Assembly: GCA_049289295.1 (NCBI GenBank)
Contig: JBATLL010000075.1
Span: 372,001 to 436,000, forward strand
Reading direction: 5' to 3'
Length of the DNA: 64,000 nucleotides
Source of the DNA: BOKV01 sp049289295
GTDB taxonomy: Bacteria; Pseudomonadota; Alphaproteobacteria; Rhizobiales; Rhizobiaceae
Within the stretch, counting starts at the first letter, position 1. Each line of letters starts with the position of its first letter. Below the pieces are notes generated by a model. That model was not told the DNA's origin and did no database searches. It worked only from the letters and a program-made list of their open reading frames with translations. This document shows, piece after piece, positions 35,223-44,613 of this stretch. The position numbers and the translations under genes were made by a program.

Positions 35223-35600
35223 TCATTGCCATCTGCCGCGCAAGGACCGGGCTTCGCGACGCTTTCGACTGTCGGGTCTGCCGATGGAAACCGGATCATC
35301 CGGCGACGATTGTGCTGGTGGCGAAAGGTCGCGATAGAGTTCGCGCGCCTGGGAAAAGGGGCCTCTGCGGTCCGCCATTGCGATCACTTCAAGGACGCGA
35401 ACGCCTTGCGGCAGTGAAAGTGTCAGTATGTCGCCACACTTCAGCATCTGGCTTGAGGTGGCAATCTTCTGGCGATTGAGCCGCACTTTTCCCGACTTGA
35501 CCAGTCTCTGAGCGAGTGTCCTGCTTCGGGCCAGGCGCGCGAACCAGAGCCACCTGTCAATTCGAAGGGCCGCAGGGCTTTCGTCCGAGCCCTCAGTCAT
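35223..35600 (-). CDS. S4-domain RNA-binding protein (Hsp15-like)
   Basis: A 125-residue protein with an S4 RNA-binding domain at about residues 14-80 (LRIDRWLWFARLARSRTLAQ, VRLNR, CGDILTLSL) and a basic, disordered tail. By similarity to Hsp15 it may bind free 50S subunits or stalled nascent chains. Its ATG overlaps the stop of the upstream helicase gene by eight bases, so the two are translationally coupled. Confidence 0.9.
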   Translation of the reverse strand: MTEGSDESPAALRIDRWLWFARLARSRTLAQRLVKSGKVRLNRQKIATSSQMLKCGDILTLSLPQGVRVLEVIAMADRRGPFSQARELYRDLSPPAQSSPDDPVSIGRPDSRKRREARSLRGRWQ

Positions 35601-38565
35601 TCCGTTTCATGGCCGCCTTGAGCGCTGCCAGTTTGGCAAAGGGCGAATCGGGATCGACCGGTTTTTCCACAACAGCCGGTCTGCGGGGAGCCTGGTGGCC
35701 GCCGCCGCCCGGTTTGCCGCTATTCTTCTGGAATTTGCGGTCATTCCTGCCCTTGCCCTTGCCCTGGCGCGGATGACCATCGGGACGCTGGTCCGAACCC
35801 TTTGAATCGCTGCGTTCCCGCCTGTGGCCCTGTTCGGATCGCGCACCGGTTCGGCCCGGCCTCCAGAGCGTGATGGTCCGTACTTCCTCCGCTGGGGCGT
35901 CAACCGGGATTTCCACGGGGGTTTCCACGGATGCCTCCTTGCCGCTCTCTTCGTCCGACAGGACTTCAGCGGTGTCTTCAGGCGAGACAGCGTTCCCAGC
36001 TGCATCTGCTTCAACTGATGGCTCAGCTGCGGCAAGTGCTTCCACATTTACAGATGCCGGTTCGGCAATTGCCTGTTTTACAGGGAGCTTGGCGTGCACT
36101 TCGGCTTCGGGCTTCACATCGCCGCGATAGCCAAGTCCCTTGAGTACCTTTTCCATGTCACCATGCGTGGCGCCAAGAATTGACAGCATTGCCGGGGTGA
36201 CAATAAAGCAGCGCCCATCCACGGCTCCATCGGGCGCAGGCTGGGCTGAACCCTGACGCCACGAAAGGGCAGGGCGTATCAGATCAGCCAGTCGTTCGAG
36301 GATATCGACGCGTACGGCCTTGTCACCAAGGACGCGGAAGCCGCACAGGCCGTAAATCTCGGCTGGAATGGCCGGATCGACCTGGAACGAAGTACGTCCT
36401 GCTGCAGAAAGGGCGGGAACCTCGGCCAAGCCGGGCGCATCCGGGTCATTGTTCTTCAATCCCCACAAAAGGCAGATCAAGCTGGTGGGAGCCGGCTTCA
36501 GCAATGCGGGGATGAAGACGTGATAGGCACCAAAGCGAACCCCATGGCGGCGCAGGGCTGCACGCATGTCCTGATCGAGCTGCTGTACTTCGCCATGCAC
36601 CTGACGGCGATCGAGAATGCCAAGATTTTCGACCAGGCGATAAGCCAGTCCGCGCGCCAGAGGCGGCAGGGTCTGGTCGCCAGACATTTCGACCAGCGGC
36701 TTGAGCAGGGTCGCAATGTGATGGCCCAGCCAGCGGTCCAGTCTGGTCTGCACGATGTCGCGGGACGGTCCGGTAAGCTGTTCATCGGCAAGCAGGATAA
36801 TGCGCGGCCGCAACAGATCATCGCCCGATACGGCTTTTGCAACCGGGTCACCAAGCCAGCGCACGGTTCCATCGCTTGCCAGCGCGATGTCGCCATTTGC
36901 AGCGGCACCCAGCCTTTCGGCGCGCCTCGCGATTTCCGTGGCCAGTGCCTTTTGAGCTGCGCCAGCGGTTGCTTTCGCGTCCGGTCCGCTTGCTGAAGAG
37001 TCCGGCTGGAACCGGAATCCATTCAACTGCCCGATGTGGTGACCTTCTACCGTCACCGCTCCACTGGCACTGATTTCTGCTTCGAGCATCGCATTTTCCC
37101 TGAGGCGTTTCATCAGGACGCTGGTCCTGCGGTCTACAAACCGTTTCGTCAAGCTTTCATGCAGTGCATCGGAAAGCCGGTCTTCTATTTCCCTGGTCCG
37201 TTCCTGCCAATGGACAGGGTCCCGCATCCAGTCGGCGCGATGCGACAAATACGTCCAGGTGCGAACATGTGCAATACGTGCCGACAATGCATCTATATCC
37301 CCTTCCACCCGGTTTGTGATCTCGACCTGACGTGCGAACCAGTCTTCATCGATCCGACCGGTACGGCTGACATCCAGAAAAACCGAGCGTAGCAGTTCGG
37401 CATGTTCTCCCGGCGAAATGCGACGATAATCGGGAATCTGGCACGCGTCCCACAACAATCTGACGTTGCGCAGATCGCTTGCCGCCGAAACCACGGCCTC
37501 ATCCCTCGACAGGCGTTCAAGGGCCGTCAGATCGGGAGTTGGCGGAGATTTCATCAGCAAGCGGCTGGCCGAAGGGGTTTCCAGGGAATCGCGTAAATCC
37601 TGCAGCGTGGAAAATTCCAGGTCGCTGTTGCGCCAGATCAGGACCTTGACCGCGTCGAACTGGTGCGTTTCCAGCCTTTCGACCAGTTCATCCTCGAACG
37701 GCTTGACCTGTCCCGATACACCGAACGTGCCATTGCGGATATGACGTCCCGCCCGCCCGGCAATCTGCCCCATTTCCGCTGGCGTGAGGCGGCGATGGGA
37801 ATAGCCGTCGAACTTGCGTTCCTGAGCAAAGGCGACATGGTCAAGATCAAGGTTCAGGCCCATGCCAATGGCATCTGTGGCCACCAGAAAATCGACATCA
37901 CCAGACTGATAAAGTTCAACCTGGGCATTGCGCGTACGCGGGCTGAGCGAGCCAAGCACGACGGCTGCACCCCCGCGCTGACGCCGGATCAGTTCGGCGA
38001 TCGCATAGACCTCGTCGGCGGAAAAGGCGACGATCGCGCTTCGCGAAGGCAGGCGCGTGAGTTTTTTCTGGCCAGCCCAGGTCAGCATCGACATTCTGGG
38101 ACGGGTGATGATGCTGATGCCGGGAAGAAGGTCCTGAAGCAGGCGGTGAACGGTTGCAGCACCCAGCAGCATTGTTTCGCGTCGACCACGCAGTTTCAGC
38201 AGCCGTTTGGTGAAGATGTGGCCACGCTCGAGATCAGCCGCCAGCTGCACTTCGTCGATGGCGACGAATTCGGCGTCCGTTTCCTCCGGCATCGCTTCGA
38301 CCGTGCAGACCTGAAAACGGGCCCGGCCGTCGGCGTTAATTCTCTCCTCGCCAGTAACCAGCGCAACATTGGCGACACCAACCCGTGCGGCCACGCGTTC
38401 ATAGACCTCGCGCGCCAGCAACCTGAGCGGCAAGCCGATCAGGCCAGTCTGGTGGGAAATCATGCGGTCAATCGCGAGGTGCGTCTTGCCTGTGTTGGTT
38501 GGACCCAGAACAGCCAGAACACCGCGTCCGCTTGCTTGCGGATTTATTGCTGTCACGTTGTTCAT
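35593..38565 (-). CDS. SUV3-like ATP-dependent RNA helicase
   Basis: A 990-residue superfamily 2 helicase, the bacterial relative of mitochondrial SUV3. It has motif I GPTNTGKT (21-28), motif II IDEVQ, motif III-like LLGAATVHRLL and motif VI IAGRAGRHIRNG. A long, low-complexity tail (from about 800) is rich in Ala, Glu, Arg and Gly and ends basic, which suggests RNA binding. SUV3 family members work in RNA turnover. The ATG at 38565 begins MNNVTAINPQ. It is coupled to the S4-domain gene, so both may act on RNA. Confidence 0.9.
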   Translation of the reverse strand: MNNVTAINPQASGRGVLAVLGPTNTGKTHLAIDRMISHQTGLIGLPLRLLAREVYERVAARVGVANVALVTGEERINADGRARFQVCTVEAMPEETDAEFVAIDEVQLAADLERGHIFTKRLLKLRGRRETMLLGAATVHRLLQDLLPGISIITRPRMSMLTWAGQKKLTRLPSRSAIVAFSADEVYAIAELIRRQRGGAAVVLGSLSPRTRNAQVELYQSGDVDFLVATDAIGMGLNLDLDHVAFAQERKFDGYSHRRLTPAEMGQIAGRAGRHIRNGTFGVSGQVKPFEDELVERLETHQFDAVKVLIWRNSDLEFSTLQDLRDSLETPSASRLLMKSPPTPDLTALERLSRDEAVVSAASDLRNVRLLWDACQIPDYRRISPGEHAELLRSVFLDVSRTGRIDEDWFARQVEITNRVEGDIDALSARIAHVRTWTYLSHRADWMRDPVHWQERTREIEDRLSDALHESLTKRFVDRRTSVLMKRLRENAMLEAEISASGAVTVEGHHIGQLNGFRFQPDSSASGPDAKATAGAAQKALATEIARRAERLGAAANGDIALASDGTVRWLGDPVAKAVSGDDLLRPRIILLADEQLTGPSRDIVQTRLDRWLGHHIATLLKPLVEMSGDQTLPPLARGLAYRLVENLGILDRRQVHGEVQQLDQDMRAALRRHGVRFGAYHVFIPALLKPAPTSLICLLWGLKNNDPDAPGLAEVPALSAAGRTSFQVDPAIPAEIYGLCGFRVLGDKAVRVDILERLADLIRPALSWRQGSAQPAPDGAVDGRCFIVTPAMLSILGATHGDMEKVLKGLGYRGDVKPEAEVHAKLPVKQAIAEPASVNVEALAAAEPSVEADAAGNAVSPEDTAEVLSDEESGKEASVETPVEIPVDAPAEEVRTITLWRPGRTGARSEQGHRRERSDSKGSDQRPDGHPRQGKGKGRNDRKFQKNSGKPGGGGHQAPRRPAVVEKPVDPDSPFAKLAALKAAMKRND

Positions 38566-38693
38566 GAATTGCGTGTCTCAACCGTATCTGGCGGGGTTTG
38601 TCTGGAAATCATCTTCCGGACAGCGGGTACTGCCAAGGATGGCGGCGTTTTATCCCTTCTTGCTCGCACTTGCCAGAGGTGATCTGCGACTGC

Positions 38694-39500
38694 CTATTTC
38701 GTCACAGAACCGAAATAGGCCGGCATTGCAGAGACAGTGCCCAGCCAGGTGGGAACTTCGACCCGGATCACGGTGTAGACGGGTGACTTCGCGATGGGTG
38801 CCACCCACAATTCGATGCCGTCATTCTTCTGCATGTACTCGATGTTGCGCTGACCGGTCTTGTGGCCAGCAATGGGGATGTATTTGAGCTTGCAGACATA
38901 GGCATAGCCCTTGTAGCCCTTCGTGTTGACCGGCAGGGTCTTCTTGTAGGACAGCTTCATGTCGTAGCGCGCATCGCCATCATAGATGTTGAGTGTCCGG
39001 TCGCACACCGCGCGTGGATCGTTGGCGCGGGCTGGTTCAACGCTGATCACGATGGCACTGGCCGGATCGACAACCGAGCGCAGATGTTCCGGCTGTACCG
39101 GAACCCATTTCTTGCCAAGCTTTTTCCTCGGCTTGGTGGTTTCGAGCTTCACCTTCGTCACTTCGCCGTCGCGAAACTCCATGTTGAGCGTCGAATTCTC
39201 GTCCTTGCCGGAATAGTGCGTGCGGTTGGTGGATGCGAGAATGAGTTCAGGCCGGGCCTCGCCGGCACTTTCAACCTCACCGCGCCCGGGAGCGAAAACG
39301 TCTGCGACACCTGTGGTGCGCCCGTTGAGCTTCATCTCGTAGCGCGAACCATCGATGCTGATGTCGAAGGTTGCCTTGCCCACCGACAGTCCGGCAAAGC
39401 GGACATCGAGCACGGTCCTGTGGAGCGACGGGTCTGCCTGAGCTGCCCTTGGGATCGCTACAGCGGCAATCAATGAAACCGTAAGAGCTGCAAACTTCAT
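38694..39500 (-). CDS. DUF3108-domain secreted protein
   Basis: A 268-residue protein with an N-terminal signal peptide (MKFAALTVSLIAAVAIPRAAQA, cleaved about residue 22), followed by a DUF3108 region: VLDVRFAGLSVGKATFDISIDG and the block on residues 60-240. The ATG at 39500 follows AGGACAGGAC; upstream starts lack a ribosome site. No catalytic residues are recognisable; related proteins are periplasmic and of unknown function. It is not overlapping with the helicase (about 128 bases apart). Confidence 0.85.
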   Translation of the reverse strand: MKFAALTVSLIAAVAIPRAAQADPSLHRTVLDVRFAGLSVGKATFDISIDGSRYEMKLNGRTTGVADVFAPGRGEVESAGEARPELILASTNRTHYSGKDENSTLNMEFRDGEVTKVKLETTKPRKKLGKKWVPVQPEHLRSVVDPASAIVISVEPARANDPRAVCDRTLNIYDGDARYDMKLSYKKTLPVNTKGYKGYAYVCKLKYIPIAGHKTGQRNIEYMQKNDGIELWVAPIAKSPVYTVIRVEVPTWLGTVSAMPAYFGSVTK

Positions 39501-39844
39501 GTCCTGTCCTCGCTTCGAATTCCTGCACGGCATTCAAGTCTTGTGGCCGTGTCATGTGGTCGTGTCTTGCGTTGATGTCTGGCCATGCCTGGCAGACTGG
39601 TCTGTATTGCGGCTTTCTAGAGAATGCCTCATGAATGCATCATGAACCGCGACCATACGCCTGTTAGAGCTGAAAAGAGACTTTTGCTTGACGCGCCGGG
39701 GATGGATCACTATAGACAACCGACTTTCCCGAGGACTTCGTTTGCCAAGGGGCCTGTTGGCCGGGTTTCGGCTTTCAGACCAGGCCGCATTCCGGCTGTT
39801 GCAACGATTTCGCCGCGGGTTCTACTGAAACCAAGGATTAGCCC
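39501..39844. other. Divergent intergenic region between the DUF3108 gene and rpmB
   Basis: This 344-base stretch carries the rpmB promoter at 39688-39716 and its leader. I see no credible gene or structured RNA; open frames here are short and lack a ribosome site. Confidence 0.6.
39688..39716 (+). promoter_or_regulatory. Sigma-70 promoter of rpmB
   Basis: -35 TTGACG, a 17-base spacer and -10 TATAGA, close to consensus. It lies about 130 bases before the rpmB start, which gives a leader of roughly 120 bases. Confidence 0.8.
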
Positions 39845-40135
39845 ATGTCCAGGCGCTGCGAACTGACCGGCAAGGCGGTCATGTATGGAAACAATGTCAG
39901 CCACGCCAACAACAAGACCCGGCGTCGCTTTCTCCCGAACCTTGTCAATGTCACGCTGATGAGCGATGCGCTGAACCAGCGCGTTCGTATGCGCATCAGC
40001 GCCAATGCCCTGCGTTCCGTGGAACATCGTGGTGGTCTGGATGCCTTCCTGGCAGCCGCACGCGATAGCGAGCTTTCGCCAAAGGCATTGCTGCTGAAGC
40101 GTCAGATCCAGAAAAAGAGCGCAGCAGCAGCCTGA
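39845..40135 (+). CDS. rpmB: 50S ribosomal protein L28
   Basis: A 96-residue basic ribosomal protein of the large subunit. The start MSRRCELTGKAVMYGNNVSHANNKTRRRF is the L28 signature. It has the alphaproteobacterial length (longer than the 78-residue E. coli L28). The ATG follows AAGGA. It stands between a strong promoter and a stem-loop, and precedes the queuosine-precursor transporter; the S- or L33-type partner gene is not adjacent here. Confidence 0.97.
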   Translation: MSRRCELTGKAVMYGNNVSHANNKTRRRFLPNLVNVTLMSDALNQRVRMRISANALRSVEHRGGLDAFLAAARDSELSPKALLLKRQIQKKSAAAA

Positions 40136-40157
40136 TTGTGATCGGGATGTCTGCCTG

Positions 40158-40182
40158 ATGGCGCGGCATGTAGCTGCGCCAT
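40158..40182 (+). other. Stem-loop between rpmB and yhhQ
   Basis: A 10-bp stem (ATGGCGCGGC with GCTGCGCCAT, one G-T) with loop ATGTA begins 22 bases after the rpmB stop. It lacks a T-run, so a weak terminator, a processing site or a leader element for the riboswitch that follows are all possible. Confidence 0.5.
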
Positions 40183-40189
40183 GACAGCG

Positions 40190-40219
40190 CTGGTGCCATA
40201 ACCCAGGATAAAAAAATGG
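40190..40219 (+). promoter_or_regulatory. Probable preQ1-I riboswitch controlling translation of yhhQ
   Basis: Read as RNA: P1 is CTGG (40190-40193) pairing with CCAG (40203-40206), a loop TGCCATAAC, then an A-rich tail GATAAAAAA, and ATGG that can pair with CCAT in the loop to form the pseudoknot. This matches the preQ1-I architecture (for example the Thermoanaerobacter element, from memory: CTGGG-loop-AACCCCAG-A-rich tail). The ribosome site AGGA (40205-40208) lies in P1 and the start codon lies in the pseudoknot strand, so ligand binding would block initiation. The downstream gene, a queuosine-precursor transporter, is the expected target. Confidence 0.75.
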
Positions 40220-40830
40220 AAAGCCAAACCAGACTTCTGCCGTTTGTCGGCGCGATGGCGATTGTTGTCGCCGCGTCGAATTTCCTCGTTCAGTATCCTT
40301 TCGACCATTTTGGCCTGAAGGACATTCTGACCTGGGGAGCCTTCACCTATCCCGTTGCCTTTCTGGTCAACGACCTCACGAACCGGCGTTTCGGCGTCAG
40401 GGCGGCACGCAGGGTCGTGCTGGCGGGCTTTGTCATTGCAGTCATTCTGTCCATATGGCTGGCGACCCCAAGGATCGCGCTTGCCTCGGGCGGAGCATTC
40501 CTGACGGCGCAATTGCTGGATGCCGCCATTTTTGATCGCCTTCGTGCGCGCCAATGGTGGCAGGCACCGTTGATCTCCACGCTCCTGGGATCCGTCGTCG
40601 ACACATTGCTGTTCTTCGCGGTGGCGTTCTCAGGCACACTGGCCTTCATCGATACGCTTTTCGGATCGCCAGACGGGTCGCTGGCGTTCGCTGTGCCGTT
40701 CATGGGTGGTGAAGCGCCTCTGTGGGTGTCCCTGGCGCTCGGCGATTTCATTGTCAAGATGGCGACCGGCCTTGCCATGCTGGTGCCCTATGGTGCGGCA
40801 CTGAAATTCGTCGTGCCCGCGCGCGTCTGA
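40216..40830 (+). CDS. yhhQ: VUT-family queuosine precursor transporter, YhhQ
   Basis: A 204-residue inner-membrane protein with about six helices. Blocks WGAFTYPVAFLVNDLTNRRFG (about 39-59) and QLLDAAIFDRLRARQWWQAPLISTLLGSVVDTLLFF identify the COG1738/VUT family, which imports queuine-pathway precursors (preQ0, preQ1) for tRNA queuosine. The ATG at 40216 is the one engaged by the upstream preQ1 riboswitch. The presence of a transporter plus riboswitch suggests salvage of the precursor; the synthesis genes are not in the window. Confidence 0.93.
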   Translation: MESQTRLLPFVGAMAIVVAASNFLVQYPFDHFGLKDILTWGAFTYPVAFLVNDLTNRRFGVRAARRVVLAGFVIAVILSIWLATPRIALASGGAFLTAQLLDAAIFDRLRARQWWQAPLISTLLGSVVDTLLFFAVAFSGTLAFIDTLFGSPDGSLAFAVPFMGGEAPLWVSLALGDFIVKMATGLAMLVPYGAALKFVVPARV

Positions 40831-40875
40831 CAAGTTCGAGCAGGCGAGCCAAAGTCTCCGGCGACCGATCGAAAT

Positions 40876-42786
40876 CTATCTGGTAGCTGCGCGGCGCCTG
40901 GCTGCGGAACCCTTGCGCGATGTGCTCTTGCCTGTTTCAGCGAACAGGCTTGCAAGCTGCTCTGTCATCGCGCCAGCCAGTTCCTCGGCATCCACGATCG
41001 TTACAGCGCGCTTGTAGTAGCGCGTGACATCATGACCGATACCGATTGCCAGCAATTCGATGGGTGAATGGGTTTCGATGTCATCGATCACATGGCGCAG
41101 GTGGCGTTCGAGATAGTTGCCCGGATTGACTGACAGCGTTGAGTCATCAACCGGCGCACCGTCTGAAATCATCATGAGAATGCGGCGTTGTTCGCTGCGC
41201 GCCATCAATCGCGAATGTGCCCACAGGAGCGCTTCGCCGTCGATATTCTCCTTCAGCAGCCCTTCGCGCATCATGAGGCCGAGATTGCGCCTGGAGCGAC
41301 GCCAGGGGGCGTCTGCTGACTTGTAGACGATGTGACGAAGGTCGTTCAGCCGACCCGGGTTCGCCGGCTTGTTGGCGCGAAGCCATTTCTCGCGGGCCTG
41401 TCCACCTTTCCAGGCCTTTGTCGTGAAACCCAGAATCTCGACCTTGACTCCGCAGCGCTCCAGCGTGCGCGCCAGGATATCGGCGCAGGTCGCAGCGACC
41501 GTGATAGGGCGTCCGCGCATCGAGCCGGAATTGTCGAGAAGCAGCGTCACGATTGTGTCGCGGAAAATCGTCTCGCGTTCCATCTTGAACGAAAGCGGCG
41601 TCATGGGGTCGATGATGATGCGCGGCAAGCGAGCCGTATCGAGATAGCCTTCTTCGAGATCGAAATCCCAGCCACGGTTTTGCTGAGCCATCAGGCGCCG
41701 CTGAAGCCGGTTTGCCAGGCGACCGACGACGCCCTGCAGATGGGCAAGCTGCTTGTCGAGAAAACTGCGCAGGCGATCAAGTTCGGCCTCGTCACACAAT
41801 TCCTCGGCAGTCACGATCTCATCGAATTCGGGCGTGAAAATCTTGTAGTCGCTGTCAGGCGGCAGGTTCGAGAAAGGCAATTCCGGGCGAATGGATTCGC
41901 CGGGTGTTTCCGCTTCCTCGTCATCGTCTTCGGAAAACTCCTCGGCGCTCGCGTCAGCAGCTTCCATTTCGCCCTGCTGTTGCTCTTCGCTGGTCGCGTC
42001 GCTTTCTTCCGGGTCGCCCTCATCCTCGCCGGAAGATTCTTCCTGCTCGCGCTGGCTCTCGTCGGACTTGTCCTGCGGGTCGTCCTCGTCGCTTTCCTCG
42101 TTATCCTCGGGCTCGTCGTCACCAAGCTCGTCGCCCATGTCGAGCGCGGCAATGAGATTGCGCACGGACTTGGCGAATGCACCTTGATCCAGAAGCTTCG
42201 CGTCCAACTCGTTCAGCGCATCGCCAGCCTTGGATTCAATGAAATCCCTCCACAGGTCAACGAAGTGCTCAGCGCTCTTTGGAGGCTTGCGACCAGTAAG
42301 CTTTTCGCGAACGACAAGCGCCACGGCTTCTTCCAGCGGCGCTTCGGAACGGTCGATCGCACTATGGTAATTTGCCCTGGAATAGCGGTCTTCGAGCATC
42401 GAATCGAGATTGCCCGCAACGCCGACCATCTCGCGGGAACCAATCGCTTCGACGCGCGCCTGTTCCACCGCTTCGTAGACCGCTCGCGCGTTCTGGCCTG
42501 CTGGCAGATGGCGCGCGTGAACCTTGCTGTCATGGCAGGCCTGGCGCAACGCGATGGAATCACCTGCGCCGCGGGTGATGGCCAGTTGCTCCCTGGTCAG
42601 CTTTCTGCCGATTTCGGGCAAGCGCACCTGACCGCCCGAAATGCCGGGCCTGTCGGTCGAAAAGGCAATTTCCAGAGCAGGGTCCCCGGCGATGGCGCGA
42701 ACGCAATTGCCGATTGCCTGGCGCAACGGCTCGTAATCCGGCAACTTGCCGGATTTCGTGCGCGAATTGCTGCCCGTACCACTCAT
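40876..42786 (-). CDS. cobT: Cobaltochelatase subunit CobT
   Basis: A 636-residue subunit of the aerobic cobalt chelatase (CobNST), which inserts Co2+ into hydrogenobyrinic acid a,c-diamide in cobalamin synthesis. It has an N-terminal CobT domain, a very acidic, low-complexity middle (about 215-300, strings of D and E) and a C-terminal von Willebrand A domain with MIDAS DNSGSM (about residues 415-420). It lies 17 bases after cobS on the same strand, with which it forms an AAA+ ring complex. The large subunit cobN is elsewhere. Confidence 0.96.
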   Translation of the reverse strand: MSGTGSNSRTKSGKLPDYEPLRQAIGNCVRAIAGDPALEIAFSTDRPGISGGQVRLPEIGRKLTREQLAITRGAGDSIALRQACHDSKVHARHLPAGQNARAVYEAVEQARVEAIGSREMVGVAGNLDSMLEDRYSRANYHSAIDRSEAPLEEAVALVVREKLTGRKPPKSAEHFVDLWRDFIESKAGDALNELDAKLLDQGAFAKSVRNLIAALDMGDELGDDEPEDNEESDEDDPQDKSDESQREQEESSGEDEGDPEESDATSEEQQQGEMEAADASAEEFSEDDDEEAETPGESIRPELPFSNLPPDSDYKIFTPEFDEIVTAEELCDEAELDRLRSFLDKQLAHLQGVVGRLANRLQRRLMAQQNRGWDFDLEEGYLDTARLPRIIIDPMTPLSFKMERETIFRDTIVTLLLDNSGSMRGRPITVAATCADILARTLERCGVKVEILGFTTKAWKGGQAREKWLRANKPANPGRLNDLRHIVYKSADAPWRRSRRNLGLMMREGLLKENIDGEALLWAHSRLMARSEQRRILMMISDGAPVDDSTLSVNPGNYLERHLRHVIDDIETHSPIELLAIGIGHDVTRYYKRAVTIVDAEELAGAMTEQLASLFAETGKSTSRKGSAARRRAATR

Positions 42787-42803
42787 GGCGCTTGCCTGTT
42801 CCT

Positions 42804-43772
42804 TCAGGCCAGGACGAGATTGGCTGCCGACTCGGAAATTTCCTCGCCGAATGCCCGTTGGTAGAACTCGGCCACGGTCGGGCGTTCCAGTTCATCGCAT
42901 TTGTTGAGGAAGGTGACCTTGAAGGCGAAAGCCTTGTCGCCAAAGATTTGCGTGTTCTCGGCCCAGGTGATGACCGTACGCGGGCTCATGACGGTCGAAA
43001 TGTCGCCATTGATGAACGCGCTGCGTGTCATGTCGGCAATCCGGACCATCTTGGAAATCGTGTCGCGCCCTTCCTTGGTGTCGAAGCTCTTCACCTTGGC
43101 AAGCACGATATCGACTTCCTTGTCATGGGCCAGATAGTTCAGCGTCACGACGAGTGACCAGCGGTCCATCTGTGCCTGATTGATCTGCTGGGTGCCATGG
43201 TACAGGCCTGTCGTATCGCCAAGGCCAATGGTATTTGCGGTGGCAAACAGGCGGAAAGCCGGGTGGGGACGCACGACGCGGCTCTGGTCAAGCAGGGTCA
43301 GACGGCCCGAGGACTCAAGCACACGCTGGATGACGAACATCACGTCCGGTCGTCCGGCATCGTATTCGTCAAAAACGAGCGCGATATTGTGCTGGTAGGC
43401 CCAGGGCAGGATGCCGTCCCGGAATTCCGTGACCTGCATTCCATCCTTCACGACAATGGCGTCCTTGCCGACCAGATCGATACGGCTGACATGACTGTCA
43501 AGGTTGATACGAACGCAGGGCCAGTTGAGCCGTGCCGCCACCTGCTCGATATGGGTCGACTTGCCTGTTCCGTGGTAGCCCGAAACCATGACGCGTCGAT
43601 TGTGGGCGAAACCGGCCAGGATGGCCAATGTCGTTTCCCGATCAAAAAGATAATCGGGATCCAGTTCGGGCACATGCTCGGAGGTCTTGGAAAAAGCCGG
43701 AACCTCGATGTCCGAGTCAATCTTGAATGCTTTCCGGACGGAAATCCGTGTGTCCGGCATACCTTCTGTCAT
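42804..43772 (-). CDS. cobS: Cobaltochelatase AAA+ subunit CobS
   Basis: A 322-residue MoxR-like AAA+ ATPase that powers cobalt insertion together with CobT and CobN. It has Walker A GYHGTGKST, Walker B ALVFDEYDAG and sensor ATANTIG. The start MTEGMPDTRISVRKAFKIDSD is the family norm. The ATG at 43772 is chosen because GGAGG lies seven bases upstream, over a TTG at 43778. First gene of cobST. Confidence 0.96.
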   Translation of the reverse strand: MTEGMPDTRISVRKAFKIDSDIEVPAFSKTSEHVPELDPDYLFDRETTLAILAGFAHNRRVMVSGYHGTGKSTHIEQVAARLNWPCVRINLDSHVSRIDLVGKDAIVVKDGMQVTEFRDGILPWAYQHNIALVFDEYDAGRPDVMFVIQRVLESSGRLTLLDQSRVVRPHPAFRLFATANTIGLGDTTGLYHGTQQINQAQMDRWSLVVTLNYLAHDKEVDIVLAKVKSFDTKEGRDTISKMVRIADMTRSAFINGDISTVMSPRTVITWAENTQIFGDKAFAFKVTFLNKCDELERPTVAEFYQRAFGEEISESAANLVLA

Positions 43773-43834
43773 CCCCAATCCTCCGGTGATGCGGCGTGAA
43801 TTCTTTTCAAGGCCGTCAGTAGCATTGTGACCGG

Positions 43835-44446
43835 TCAGCAGAAACCGGCCTGTTTGAGAAACTTGTAGGCCTGGATTATTTGCCGCAACCTGTCTTCAGT
43901 GCTGCGATCGCCCCCATTTGCATCGGGATGATGGCGTTTGACAAGCGACTTGTAGCGCGAACGGATTTCCTCGGCACTTGCATTATGCGGCAATCCCAGG
44001 TCATCCAGCGCCCTTTTTTCGAGCGTGCGCAGTCTGCGGGTCCGGTCGCTGGGCTGCGGGGTAGCGCGCCCACGCGCTGCCAGGCGCGCGCGAATGCGGG
44101 CCGAAGCAGCGTTTACCGGGTCGGCATCGTTGACCGGCTGGCTTGTTCCCCATCGATTGACCCCCATCGTCCAGGTCGGGCGATGACCGGTCAGCGCATC
44201 CTTCTGGAACTTGGCAACGGAATCGTCATCAAGGCCTGAAAAATAATTATAGGCCTTGTTGTATTCGCGCACGTGGTCGAAACAGAAATGGAGATAGCGG
44301 CCCTCATGCTGTCGGCCCATCGGTGCCTTGTGCGTCGCCGGCGCCTTGCAATCTTCCCACTGACAGACAGTCTCGGCAGGCTCGGCCTCACGCTTGGGCC
44401 GTGCGGACATGCGTATCTTGTCGAAGTATTTCGATTTGAGATTCAT
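43835..44446 (-). CDS. J-domain protein with an N-terminal Cys-rich motif
   Basis: A 203-residue DnaJ-like co-chaperone. The J domain is at the C-terminus (about 143-203) with the essential HPD at 173-175 in KRHHPDANGG. Upstream are four candidate metal ligands, C28, C33, C55 and H58 (CQWEDC...CFDH). The ATG at 44446 opens MNLKSKYFDKIRM, the usual Hyphomicrobiales start; longer frames extend into the gap before bolA. It sits between cobS and bolA, a common order in this group. It would recruit an Hsp70 (DnaK), client unknown. Confidence 0.9.
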   Translation of the reverse strand: MNLKSKYFDKIRMSARPKREAEPAETVCQWEDCKAPATHKAPMGRQHEGRYLHFCFDHVREYNKAYNYFSGLDDDSVAKFQKDALTGHRPTWTMGVNRWGTSQPVNDADPVNAASARIRARLAARGRATPQPSDRTRRLRTLEKRALDDLGLPHNASAEEIRSRYKSLVKRHHPDANGGDRSTEDRLRQIIQAYKFLKQAGFC

Positions 44447-44613
44447 CGGCTGATTATGGGCGCTCGCAGGGGTGGGAACAAGAATTGACATTTGGGCGGC
44501 ATCTATCCAAAAGACCTGTTTGTCTCGTTGCCGATCTGAGTCGGGCAGTGCGCGAGAAATTCCGATGATCACTAGCGCCACCGCAGGGCGGCGAACAAGG
44601 AAACGGACTTTCC

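Noticed and set aside
40158..40182. This hairpin as the preQ1 riboswitch aptamer
   Set aside because: It is a plain 10-bp stem with no A-rich tail next to it; the adjacent CTGG...CCAG element fits the aptamer much better.
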